From Rhodospirillaceae bacterium CCH5-H10 (GTDB lineage: Bacteria; Pseudomonadota; Alphaproteobacteria; Reyranellales; Reyranellaceae), in NCBI GenBank assembly GCA_001557035.1, contig LSKJ01000566.1, forward strand, positions 1-21,047: DNA of 21,047 nucleotides, in the 5' to 3' direction. The translations under genes were made by a program, and so were the position numbers. Positions 7,188-13,527 of the stretch are shown piece by piece. The notes under the pieces were generated by a model. The model was given only the letters and a program-made list of their open reading frames with translations, searched no databases and was not told the origin of the DNA. The number at the start of each line of letters is the position of its first letter. The stretch's first letter is position 1.

Positions 7188-8180
7188 TCACTTGTTCACG
7201 TCGACAACCACGCGACCACGTATCTCTCCTTTGAGGATTTTTGGGGCCAGCGCCATCAGATCGCCGAGCCCCGCCTCGCTGACCGTGGAGTCGAGCTTGT
7301 CGAGCGGCAGGTCGCTCCCGAGACGACGCCACGCCTCCTCTCGCGGCGCCTTCGGCAGCATCACCGAGTCGATGCCGTAGACGGACACGCCACGCAGGAT
7401 GAAGGGCAGGATCGAGCCCGGGAACGCGGGTCCGGCCGCGAGGCCGCACACCGCCGCCGCGCCGCCGTACTTCACCTGCGCCAGCGCCCTTGCAAACATC
7501 ACGCCGGAAACGGTGTCGACGACGCCGGCGAAGCGCTCCCCGAGCAACGGCCGGTCCGGCGCCTCGGTCAGCTCCTTGCGGTCCATGATCGTCGTGGCGC
7601 CGAGCGCCTTGAGATAGTCGCCCTCCTGGGCGCGGCCGGTGGCGGCGACGACGGTGTAGCCGAGCTTCGCCAGGATCGCGACGGCGACCGAGCCCACGCC
7701 GCCGGCCGCGCCGGTAACGAGGATTTCCCCCGAGGCCGGCTTGATGCCGTGCTTCTCCAGCGCGGCGACGCAAAGCATGGAGGTATAGCCGGCCGTGCCG
7801 ATCGCCATTGCGTGCCTGGGCGAGATCGAGGCGGGCAATTTGACCAGCCAGTCGCCCTTCACGCGGGCCTTGGTGGCATAGCCGCCCCAATGGAGTTCGC
7901 CGACGCGGTAGCCGTTCAGCACGACCTTGTCGCCGGGCTTGAACGACTGATTGTCCGACGTTTCGACCGTTCCCGCGAAGTCGATGCCGCCGACATGCGG
8001 CCAGGTCTTGACCAGCCCGCCGCCGCTCGTGAGCACGAGCCCGTCCTTGTAGTTCAGGGTCGAATAGTCGATGGCAACGGTGACGTCGCCCGCCGGCAGC
8101 CTGTCCTCGGGCAGGGTTTCGATGGTGCCGCTCACCTTGCGGTCGGCACCCTGGGTCAAGACGAGCGCGCGGAAAGTCAT
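7188..8180 (-). CDS. acuI: AcuI/YhdH-type NADPH-dependent quinone oxidoreductase (acrylyl-CoA reductase family)
   Basis: A 330-residue medium-chain reductase of the zinc-free AcuI/YhdH group. Diagnostic blocks are STLNYKDGL at 40-48, GGIDFAGTV at 64-72, the nucleotide-binding GAAGGVGS at 157-164, and a C-terminal GRVVVDV. Characterised AcuI enzymes reduce acryloyl-CoA to propionyl-CoA with NADPH, closing 3-hydroxypropionate and DMSP degradation. YhdH of E. coli has the same fold and activity. GAGGAG lies five bases before ATG 8180. It is the first gene of the minus-strand cluster. Next to a beta-alanine aminotransferase it could take the carbon from malonate semialdehyde through 3-hydroxypropionate and acryloyl-CoA, but the dehydrogenase, ligase and dehydratase steps are not in this window. 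A general quinone or enone reductase is the alternative. Confidence 0.85.
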   Translation of the reverse strand: MTFRALVLTQGADRKVSGTIETLPEDRLPAGDVTVAIDYSTLNYKDGLVLTSGGGLVKTWPHVGGIDFAGTVETSDNQSFKPGDKVVLNGYRVGELHWGGYATKARVKGDWLVKLPASISPRHAMAIGTAGYTSMLCVAALEKHGIKPASGEILVTGAAGGVGSVAVAILAKLGYTVVAATGRAQEGDYLKALGATTIMDRKELTEAPDRPLLGERFAGVVDTVSGVMFARALAQVKYGGAAAVCGLAAGPAFPGSILPFILRGVSVYGIDSVMLPKAPREEAWRRLGSDLPLDKLDSTVSEAGLGDLMALAPKILKGEIRGRVVVDVNK

Positions 8181-8229
8181 GGGATCTCCTCAACGAATGG
8201 CGGCCCCTCTGTAGCAAGGCCGCAGGCGC

Positions 8230-8460
8230 TCAAACAGCCTCGCCGGGACTGCCGTTTCGCGACTGCCGCCAGCGCATCCAGATGGCAGCGACGATCAGCA
8301 GGGCAAAGGCAATGGGTCCATGCGGGCTAACGTGGGCGATCTGCAGTCGCCAGCCGAAGGCGACCAGCACCGCCATGTTGGCCCAGCCGGCGAGGTCGGA
8401 CGGCACCCTGTCCGAAAGCAGCAATGCAGCCGCATATTCTTCATTCCCGGTCCCGCTCAC
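8230..8460 (-). CDS. Possible small membrane protein or remnant of a gene
   Basis: A 76-residue reading frame from GTG 8460. I do not recognise a family. The C-terminal half is hydrophobic with two potential membrane segments (WANMAVLVAFGW and PIAFALLIVAAIWMRW) followed by a basic tail. Over this part codon third positions are mostly G/C, as in neighbouring genes, which argues for coding. No Shine-Dalgarno is present before GTG 8460 or before the internal ATG. The frame stays open further upstream to 8592, but that sequence is more AT-rich and looks non-coding. It may be a real short gene, the 3' remnant of a lost membrane-protein gene, or chance. Confidence 0.25.
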   Translation of the reverse strand: MSGTGNEEYAAALLLSDRVPSDLAGWANMAVLVAFGWRLQIAHVSPHGPIAFALLIVAAIWMRWRQSRNGSPGEAV

Positions 8461-8477
8461 GGTCGTGTGAACGACCG
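8460..8477. other. Perfect 7-bp hairpin
   Basis: CGGTCGT (8460-8466) pairs with ACGACCG (8471-8477) across the tetraloop GTGA. It stands where coding-like sequence gives way to AT-richer sequence. There is no T-run on either side, so a standard intrinsic terminator is not supported; a weak terminator, an operator or chance remain possible. Confidence 0.4.
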
Positions 8478-8607
8478 CTGGTCCGTCAACGATTGCCAAG
8501 CGGTACGTGACAACCGCAGAGCAAGAAATGGACCAAGTTGATGAATGATCGATTCCACAACCTGATGGAGCTGTATTGGCGGCCTTGCTCAAAAACGGGA
8601 AGCCGCT

Positions 8608-8637
8608 TTGGCTGTGGCCTGTTAAGGTAAATGTAAT
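8608..8637 (+). promoter_or_regulatory. Candidate sigma-70-type promoter of the sulfation cassette
   Basis: TTGGCT (8608-8613) and TGTAAT (8632-8637) are separated by 18 bases, matching the TTGACA/TATAAT consensus at four and five of six positions. They lie in the most AT-rich patch of the window, about 43 bases before the preferred sulfotransferase ATG. If translation really starts at TTG 8576 this cannot be the promoter. No experimental or comparative support is available here. Confidence 0.4.
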
Positions 8638-8680
8638 TTATGAGTGGGGACACCCAGGGAACTTCCTTCGTATCGTGCAC

Positions 8681-9718
8681 ATGTTCGGAAATTATCGCCT
8701 CCCCGTCCTCTCGACCGTCCCGCGTTCAGGCACATGGTTCCTGCGATACGTGTTCTCCTTCGTCTGCCATCTGGACCAGGGTGGCCGACTGGACGATCTG
8801 CTGACCGGCGAAATCGTCGGTAATCCGCAGGGCCCGGCCTTCGATTTCGAGCGCTTCAGGGGCGGACCGTTGTTCCGCGTCGCGGGAACGCTTCCCGACG
8901 ATCACCTTTTCATCGGGCACACGGTCTGCCCCGGCTTCGAAAACCGCAGCGACAAGCCGAGCTGGTGGAGACAGACCGGCTTCCATGTCCCGGGTTATGA
9001 CTGCCTTCATGAAGAGGAGAGTTATCGCCACACGCCCGTCGACCTGGCGACCTACGATTTCGCTCCCATCAAGGTCCCGGCTATGGACCGCGCGGCAAGC
9101 AAGGGGCGTGGCGCTCCGATCGCGCTCGTCTATCGAAACCCCATCGACCAGGCCGCTTCGTATTTCCGCTACTGTCAGGCGCATGTGAACCCGGCCTACC
9201 ACACGCTCCGGGGACGCCCGGTGGCGGATATGTCGTTTCGCGAATACCTCTTCGAGGCAGCCCTGACTTCCTATGCGCGCCAATTCCTTTCCTATCAGGA
9301 GCAGGCGACCCGTTACCCCGGACTCGTCAAGCTCGTTCCCTACGAATGCCTGATCGACCGGCCGCTCGAGACGATCACGACCCTGCTCGATCACTTCTCG
9401 CAAGCCCGCCGCCCCTGGCCGATGCTTGCCGCAGCCGTGCGGCTCGCCCGCAAGGAACACATGCGTGCAATCGAGGGCCGGCTCGGTCGCTCGCTCGATG
9501 GCACGCGCAACGGCCGCAACAGCCAAAGCCACATGCGGGCCTCGGACGACGCCGAGCGGGAACAGCCGATGGACGCGGGATTGCGGGAGGAAGCGATTTC
9601 GGCGCTGGGCGATATGGGTGTCGATTGCCGGCTCTTTGCCTGGCCAACGCAGCGGGCTCCGTCGATTCGGGTGGCATACGAAGACGACCAACGAGCCAGG
9701 AAGCACGCTTCTCGCTGA
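8681..9718 (+). CDS. PAPS-dependent sulfotransferase
   Basis: A 345-residue protein of the Sulfotransferase_1 superfamily. The 5'-phosphosulfate binding loop is [10 protein letters not shown] at 14-23. The 3'-phosphate binding segment is [14 protein letters not shown] at 151-164, with the expected Arg152 and Ser160. These bind PAPS, from which sulfate goes to a hydroxyl or amine acceptor. The C-terminal PAPS loop (classically RxGxxGDW) is not recognisable in that form; [20 protein letters not shown] at 267-286 takes its place. No signal peptide or membrane segment is seen, so it is probably cytosolic. The acceptor is unknown. The next gene, cysD, begins 31 bases later and is followed by cysNC, so the donor is made by the same operon. 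ATG 8681 is preferred. TTG 8576, five bases after GGAG, would add 35 residues, but that stretch has AT-rich third positions and looks untranslated. GTG 8675 is also possible. Confidence 0.85.
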   Translation: MFGNYRLPVLSTVPRSGTWFLRYVFSFVCHLDQGGRLDDLLTGEIVGNPQGPAFDFERFRGGPLFRVAGTLPDDHLFIGHTVCPGFENRSDKPSWWRQTGFHVPGYDCLHEEESYRHTPVDLATYDFAPIKVPAMDRAASKGRGAPIALVYRNPIDQAASYFRYCQAHVNPAYHTLRGRPVADMSFREYLFEAALTSYARQFLSYQEQATRYPGLVKLVPYECLIDRPLETITTLLDHFSQARRPWPMLAAAVRLARKEHMRAIEGRLGRSLDGTRNGRNSQSHMRASDDAEREQPMDAGLREEAISALGDMGVDCRLFAWPTQRAPSIRVAYEDDQRARKHASR

Positions 9719-9749
9719 AGCCGTCCCGCCAGAGCAAGGACAAGCCGGT

Positions 9750-10655
9750 GTGCCAGTCTCGCTGAACTACCTCGAACAATTGGAAGCAGAGAGCATTCAT
9801 GTGCTGCGGGAGACCGCTGCCGTGTTTTCCAATCCGGTGCTGCTCTACTCGATCGGCAAGGACTCATCGGTCCTTCTCCATCTCGCGCTCAAGGCATTTT
9901 ACCCCGCCAAGCCGCCCTTCAAGCTTCTTCACGTCGACACGACCTGGAAGTTCCGGGACATGATCGCCTTCCGTGACCGGCGCGCCCGCGAACTCGGTCT
10001 CGAGCTTCTCGTGCATACCAATCAGGAGGGATTGAAGGCCGGCATCAACCCCATCACCCACGGTGCCGCGGTCCATACCGACGTGATGAAAACGGAAGCC
10101 CTGAAGCAGGCGCTGGATCATCACGGCTTCGATGCCGCGATCGGGGGCGCGCGCCGTGACGAGGAGCCGTCCCGCGCCAAGGAAAGGATTTTCTCCCGGC
10201 GCAACGCCTCCCATCGCTGGGATCCGCGCCGCCAGCAACCCGAACTCTGGAATCTCTACAACAACCGCATAGGCCCGGGCGAAAGCACCCGCGTCTTCCC
10301 TTTGTCCAACTGGACCGAACTGGACGTCTGGACATACATCGCACAGGAAGACATTCCGGTCGTTCCACTCTACTTCGCGGCAGAGCGGCCGGTCGTCGAG
10401 CGCGACGGAATGCTCATCATGGTCGATGATTCCCGCCTGCCCCTGCGGCCCGACGAAGTACCGCAGGAACGCTGGATCAGATTCCGCACGCTCGGATGCT
10501 ATCCGCTCACTGGCGCCGTCGAATCCCGTGCGACCACGCTCGAGGCCATCATCGCCGAACTCGCGGACGCCCGGACATCCGAGCGCCAGGGCCGGGCGAT
10601 CGATCACGGTGCAGGGGGCTCGATGGAGCGCCGCAAGGCCGAGGGCTACTTCTGA
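9750..10655 (+). CDS. cysD: Sulfate adenylyltransferase subunit 2 (ATP sulfurylase small subunit)
   Basis: A 301-residue protein, essentially the length of E. coli CysD. The PP-loop ATP-pyrophosphatase motif SIGKDS is at 34-39, with [12 protein letters not shown] at 61-72 and the conserved [15 protein letters not shown] at 132-146. It forms APS from ATP and sulfate in complex with CysN. In rhizobia the same protein is called NodP when it serves Nod-factor sulfation. The start is GTG 9750, with AAGGA nine bases upstream. The frame is open further upstream, but that sequence is an antisense-like shadow of the sulfotransferase gene. Its stop overlaps the next start by one base (TGATG), which favours fixed stoichiometry with CysN. 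Confidence 0.95.
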   Translation: MPVSLNYLEQLEAESIHVLRETAAVFSNPVLLYSIGKDSSVLLHLALKAFYPAKPPFKLLHVDTTWKFRDMIAFRDRRARELGLELLVHTNQEGLKAGINPITHGAAVHTDVMKTEALKQALDHHGFDAAIGGARRDEEPSRAKERIFSRRNASHRWDPRRQQPELWNLYNNRIGPGESTRVFPLSNWTELDVWTYIAQEDIPVVPLYFAAERPVVERDGMLIMVDDSRLPLRPDEVPQERWIRFRTLGCYPLTGAVESRATTLEAIIAELADARTSERQGRAIDHGAGGSMERRKAEGYF

Positions 10656-12511
10656 TGGATGCGACCGTGAGCGGCAAGACAGCGCATCGCGACCTGCTGC
10701 GCCTCATCACCTGCGGCAGCGTCGATGACGGCAAGAGCACGCTGATCGGACGGCTGCTGGCCGACGCCGGCGCCGTTCCCGAGGATCAGTTGCGGGGCGC
10801 GGTTCCGAATACGGGTAACAACAGCCCTCCCGATTACGCAATGCTGCTCGACGGCCTGCAAGCCGAACGCGAGCAAGGCATCACCATCGACGTCGGCTAC
10901 AGGTTCTTCACGACGCCGCGGCGCCGCTTCATCCTGGCCGACACGCCCGGCCACGAGCAGTACACCCGCAACATGGCGACCGGCGCGTCGGCTGCGGACG
11001 TCGCCATCGTTCTGGTGGACGCATCGAAAGGCCTTCTCAGCCAGACGTGGCGCCACAGTGCGATCGTCTCGACGATGGGCATCCGTCGCGTCGTGCTGGC
11101 CGTCAACAAGATGGACCTTGTCGACTACCGGCAGCGCGACTTTGCCGACATCGTGGCGGCTTATGAGTCCATGGCCGGGCAGCTCGGCCTGTCGGACGTC
11201 ACCAGCATCCCGGTTTCGGCGCTGCAGGGCGACAACGTCATCCGGCAGAGCGATGCGACGCCCTGGTATCAGGGGCCGACGCTGTTGCGCTATCTCGAAA
11301 CGGTCGAGATTCCCGATGCTTCGAGCAAGCCCTTCCGTTTCAGCGTGCAATGGGTCAATCGCGGCGCGTCGGGGTTTCGCAGCTACGCGGGCACGATCCT
11401 CGGCGGCCACGTTCGCGTCGGGGACGAGATCGCCATCCAGCCCTCGGGAGTCCGATCCAGGGTCGCCCGCATCGTCACCTTCGGCGGCGATCTCGAGGCG
11501 GCGCGGGCCGGACAGGCGGTGTCGCTCACCCTGACGGATGCCGTCGACGTCTCCCGCGGCGATCTCCTCGCCGGATGCGAGCAGCCGCCCCATCTTGCCG
11601 ACCAGTTCGCCGCCGACCTCGTCTGGCTGGACGAGGCGCCGATGCTGCCGGGCCGGCCCTATGTCATGCGGCTGGGAACGGCGACCTACACGGCAACGGT
11701 GACGGAACTGAAGCACCGGCTCGACATGAACACCGGTGCCGGGCGCGCGGCCAAGCAGCTCGACGTGAACCAGATCGGCTTTGCGAACCTCGGCCTCGAC
11801 AGGCCGGCCGCCTTCGACGCCTATGCCGACAACCGCAACACCGGCAACTTCATCCTGATCGACCGGGTCACCAACGGCACGGTCGGAGCGGGCATGATCC
11901 GCTTCCCTCTCCGGCGTGCGGCCAACCTGACGTGGCAGAACTTCAGTACCGACCGCTCCGCGCGCTCGGCAATCAAGGGCCATCGGCCGGCCGTGCTCTG
12001 GTTCACGGGCTTCTCCGGCTCCGGCAAATCCACGGTCGCCGATGCGATCGACCGGCGGCTGCTGGCCCTGGGAAGCCACACCTACATTCTCGATGGCGAC
12101 AATATCCGCCACGGCCTCAATCGCGACCTCGGCTTCACGGATACGGACCGGGTGGAAAACATAAGGCGCGTCATCGAGGTCGCCCGGCTCCTGGCGGATG
12201 CCGGCCTCATCGTGCTGGTGTCGTTCATCTCGCCCTTCCGGGCCGAGCGGCAGCTCGCGCGTGAACGTCTGGGGGCGGACGAATTCCTTGAAATCTTCGT
12301 CGATACGTCCCTCGCCGAATGCGAACGCCGCGATCCCAAGGGGCTCTACCGCAAGGCCCGCGAAGGCAAGATCGCGAACTTCACCGGACTGGACTCGGCG
12401 TACGAACCGCCCGAGACGCCCGACATCCATCTCCGGACGGCCGAAATGTCGGTGGAGCAGGAAGTCGAGCTTGTGCTGCACTCCCTGCGGCAACGCCGCA
12501 TCCTCGACTGA
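10655..12511 (+). CDS. cysNC: Bifunctional CysN-CysC: ATP sulfurylase GTPase subunit fused to APS kinase
   Basis: A 618-residue fusion. The N-terminal part (about 1-430) is the EF-Tu-like GTPase CysN: G1 loop GSVDDGKST at 21-29, [13 protein letters not shown] at 71-83, DTPGH at 96-100 and NKMD at 151-154, then beta-barrel domains. The C-terminal part (about 440-618) is APS kinase: P-loop GFSGSGKST at 452-460, [15 protein letters not shown] from 480, and a [20 protein letters not shown] block. The protein powers APS synthesis by GTP hydrolysis and then phosphorylates APS to PAPS. Fusions of this type include NodQ of rhizobia and the CysNC of many bacteria. Both halves look intact. No PAPS reductase gene (cysH) is nearby, so the product is placed for sulfotransfer rather than assimilation. 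The ATG overlaps the cysD stop by one base. Confidence 0.95.
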   Translation: MDATVSGKTAHRDLLRLITCGSVDDGKSTLIGRLLADAGAVPEDQLRGAVPNTGNNSPPDYAMLLDGLQAEREQGITIDVGYRFFTTPRRRFILADTPGHEQYTRNMATGASAADVAIVLVDASKGLLSQTWRHSAIVSTMGIRRVVLAVNKMDLVDYRQRDFADIVAAYESMAGQLGLSDVTSIPVSALQGDNVIRQSDATPWYQGPTLLRYLETVEIPDASSKPFRFSVQWVNRGASGFRSYAGTILGGHVRVGDEIAIQPSGVRSRVARIVTFGGDLEAARAGQAVSLTLTDAVDVSRGDLLAGCEQPPHLADQFAADLVWLDEAPMLPGRPYVMRLGTATYTATVTELKHRLDMNTGAGRAAKQLDVNQIGFANLGLDRPAAFDAYADNRNTGNFILIDRVTNGTVGAGMIRFPLRRAANLTWQNFSTDRSARSAIKGHRPAVLWFTGFSGSGKSTVADAIDRRLLALGSHTYILDGDNIRHGLNRDLGFTDTDRVENIRRVIEVARLLADAGLIVLVSFISPFRAERQLARERLGADEFLEIFVDTSLAECERRDPKGLYRKAREGKIANFTGLDSAYEPPETPDIHLRTAEMSVEQEVELVLHSLRQRRILD

Positions 12512-12594
12512 GACGCGCGATCCGGGATTAGCCACATCATTTCAGTGGACTTGAAGCGCTTGCCAACGGCCATGAGTGCCCCCAACTCTCCGGC
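12512..12594. other. Intergenic stretch between cysNC and ygfZ
   Basis: This 83-base gap has no terminator hairpin with T-run, no clear -35/-10 pair and no Shine-Dalgarno ahead of ATG 12595. Read-through from the sulfation cassette or a leaderless start for ygfZ are both possible. Confidence 0.4.
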
Positions 12595-13476
12595 ATGTCC
12601 TCCCAGTTCAGCCTGCTGCCCCATCGCAGCGTCATTTCCGTGGCGGGCGCCGACCGCGTCGAATTTCTGCAGGGCCTGATTTCCAACGACACGCGGAAAG
12701 TCGCGCCGGATCGGGCCATCTGGGCGGCCCTGCTGACGCCGCAGGGGCGTTTCCTCAACGACATGTTCGTGGCCGATGCCGGCAACGAGACTTTCTATCT
12801 GGAGACCGAGCGCGAGCGGGCACCGGCGCTCGCGAAGAAGCTCAAGATGTACACGCTTCGCTCCAAGGTCACCGTCGAGGATCTGGGCGCCACGCACGAA
12901 GTCGCGGCCGCATTCGGCGACGACGTTTCGAAAGCACTCGGCATCGAGGGGGCTGTATCGTTCATCGATCCCCGACTCGAGACGCTCGGCGTCCGCGTGA
13001 TCGCTCCGGCGGGGCAGGCAACTGCGCTCCTTTCGGCTCGCGGCTTCGCCGAGGCGTCACTCGCCGCCTACGACGCTCTGCGTCTGCCGCTCGGCGTGCC
13101 CGACGGCAGCCGCGACCTCCAGGTCGAGAAGGCCCTGCTGCTCGAGAACGGCTTCGACGAGTTGAACGGCGTCGACTGGAAGAAGGGTTGCTACATGGGG
13201 CAGGAACTGACGGCCCGCACCAAGTATCGCGCCCTGATCAAGAAGCGGCTGTTTCCGGTCAAGGTCGAAGGCACGCTGCCGGAGTCGGGGACGTTGGTGC
13301 ATCGCGACGGCGAGGAAGTCGGCGAGCTGCGCTCCGGCACGGGCGACCGCGCGCTGGCGATGCTGCGCCTCGATGCCGCCCGCGGTGGGGGCACGCTGAC
13401 GGCCGGCGAGGCGCGCATCGTGCCCGAGGTACCGGGCTGGATGCGGCTGCCCGATTCCGCGGCCTCTGGCGGCTAG
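12595..13476 (+). CDS. ygfZ: YgfZ/GcvT-family folate-binding protein
   Basis: A 293-residue protein of the YgfZ (COG0354, IBA57-related) family. The signature KGCYMGQELTARTKYR is at 197-212, with the functionally important cysteine at 199. The N-terminal LISNDTRKV and TPQGRFLNDMFV blocks are also typical. It helps mature or repair certain iron-sulfur proteins with a folate cofactor. Length and motif are complete, so the gene looks functional. ATG 12595 has no recognisable ribosome-binding site; the sequence before it is pyrimidine-rich. The next in-frame ATG would delete conserved residues, so the start stands. It is followed after 51 structured bases by the GGT-like gene; I see no functional reason that links them. 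Confidence 0.92.
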   Translation: MSSQFSLLPHRSVISVAGADRVEFLQGLISNDTRKVAPDRAIWAALLTPQGRFLNDMFVADAGNETFYLETERERAPALAKKLKMYTLRSKVTVEDLGATHEVAAAFGDDVSKALGIEGAVSFIDPRLETLGVRVIAPAGQATALLSARGFAEASLAAYDALRLPLGVPDGSRDLQVEKALLLENGFDELNGVDWKKGCYMGQELTARTKYRALIKKRLFPVKVEGTLPESGTLVHRDGEEVGELRSGTGDRALAMLRLDAARGGGTLTAGEARIVPEVPGWMRLPDSAASGG

Positions 13477-13489
13477 GAGCCACGGGCTC
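13477..13489 (+). other. Short hairpin directly after the ygfZ stop codon
   Basis: GAGCC (13477-13481) pairs with GGCTC (13485-13489) around ACG. It sits three bases ahead of the larger hairpin that contains the next gene's ribosome-binding site. A ribosome terminating at TAG 13474-13476 would cover and melt it. Confidence 0.5.
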
Positions 13490-13492
13490 TAA

Positions 13493-13526
13493 GGTCTCTC
13501 CCGCGCGGTTCGCGCGAGGAGAGACC
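13493..13526 (+). promoter_or_regulatory. Hairpin sequestering the Shine-Dalgarno of the GGT-like gene
   Basis: GGTCTCTCC (13493-13501) pairs perfectly with GGAGAGACC (13518-13526). CGCGCG (13502-13507) pairs with CGCGCG (13511-13516) around the loop GTT. The only flaw is a bulged A at 13517. The right arm contains the purine-rich ribosome-binding site GAGGAG (13516-13521), seven to eight bases before the GTG start at 13528. In the RNA, a 15-bp GC-rich stem would hide that site completely. This geometry fits translational control; a plain terminator is unlikely because no T-run follows. Confidence 0.6.
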
Positions 13527-13527
13527 C

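Larger units (their letters stand above)
8181..8680. other. 500-base stretch without a confident gene
   Basis: This gap separates the divergent AcuI-like gene and sulfotransferase gene. Seen in it: a weak minus-strand membrane ORF (8230-8460), a 7-bp hairpin (8460-8477), and from about 8490 a clear shift to more AT-rich sequence ending in a candidate promoter (8608-8637). No promoter for the minus-strand cluster could be assigned with confidence. Either strand upstream of 8490 has codon use similar to coding DNA only over short runs, which would suit a degraded gene or a junction of separately acquired segments. Confidence 0.5.

Noticed and set aside
8576..8680. 35-residue N-terminal extension of the sulfotransferase from TTG 8576
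   Set aside because: Kept only as an alternative. GGAG is well placed, but codon third positions are AT-rich unlike the gene body, and the family usually begins a few residues before the PRSGT loop.
9426..9749. 108-codon upstream extension of cysD
   Set aside because: It overlaps the sulfotransferase in another frame. GTG 9750 gives the normal CysD length and has AAGGA upstream.
8681..12511. Calling the cassette a nod-factor sulfation locus (nodH-nodP-nodQ)
   Set aside because: No nodABC, nod box or other symbiosis gene is visible and the enzyme families are widespread outside rhizobia, so nod symbols are not justified.
13493..13526. Reading the hairpin as an intrinsic terminator of ygfZ
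   Set aside because: No T-run follows on the plus strand; instead the GTG start codon follows immediately and the stem contains its ribosome-binding site.
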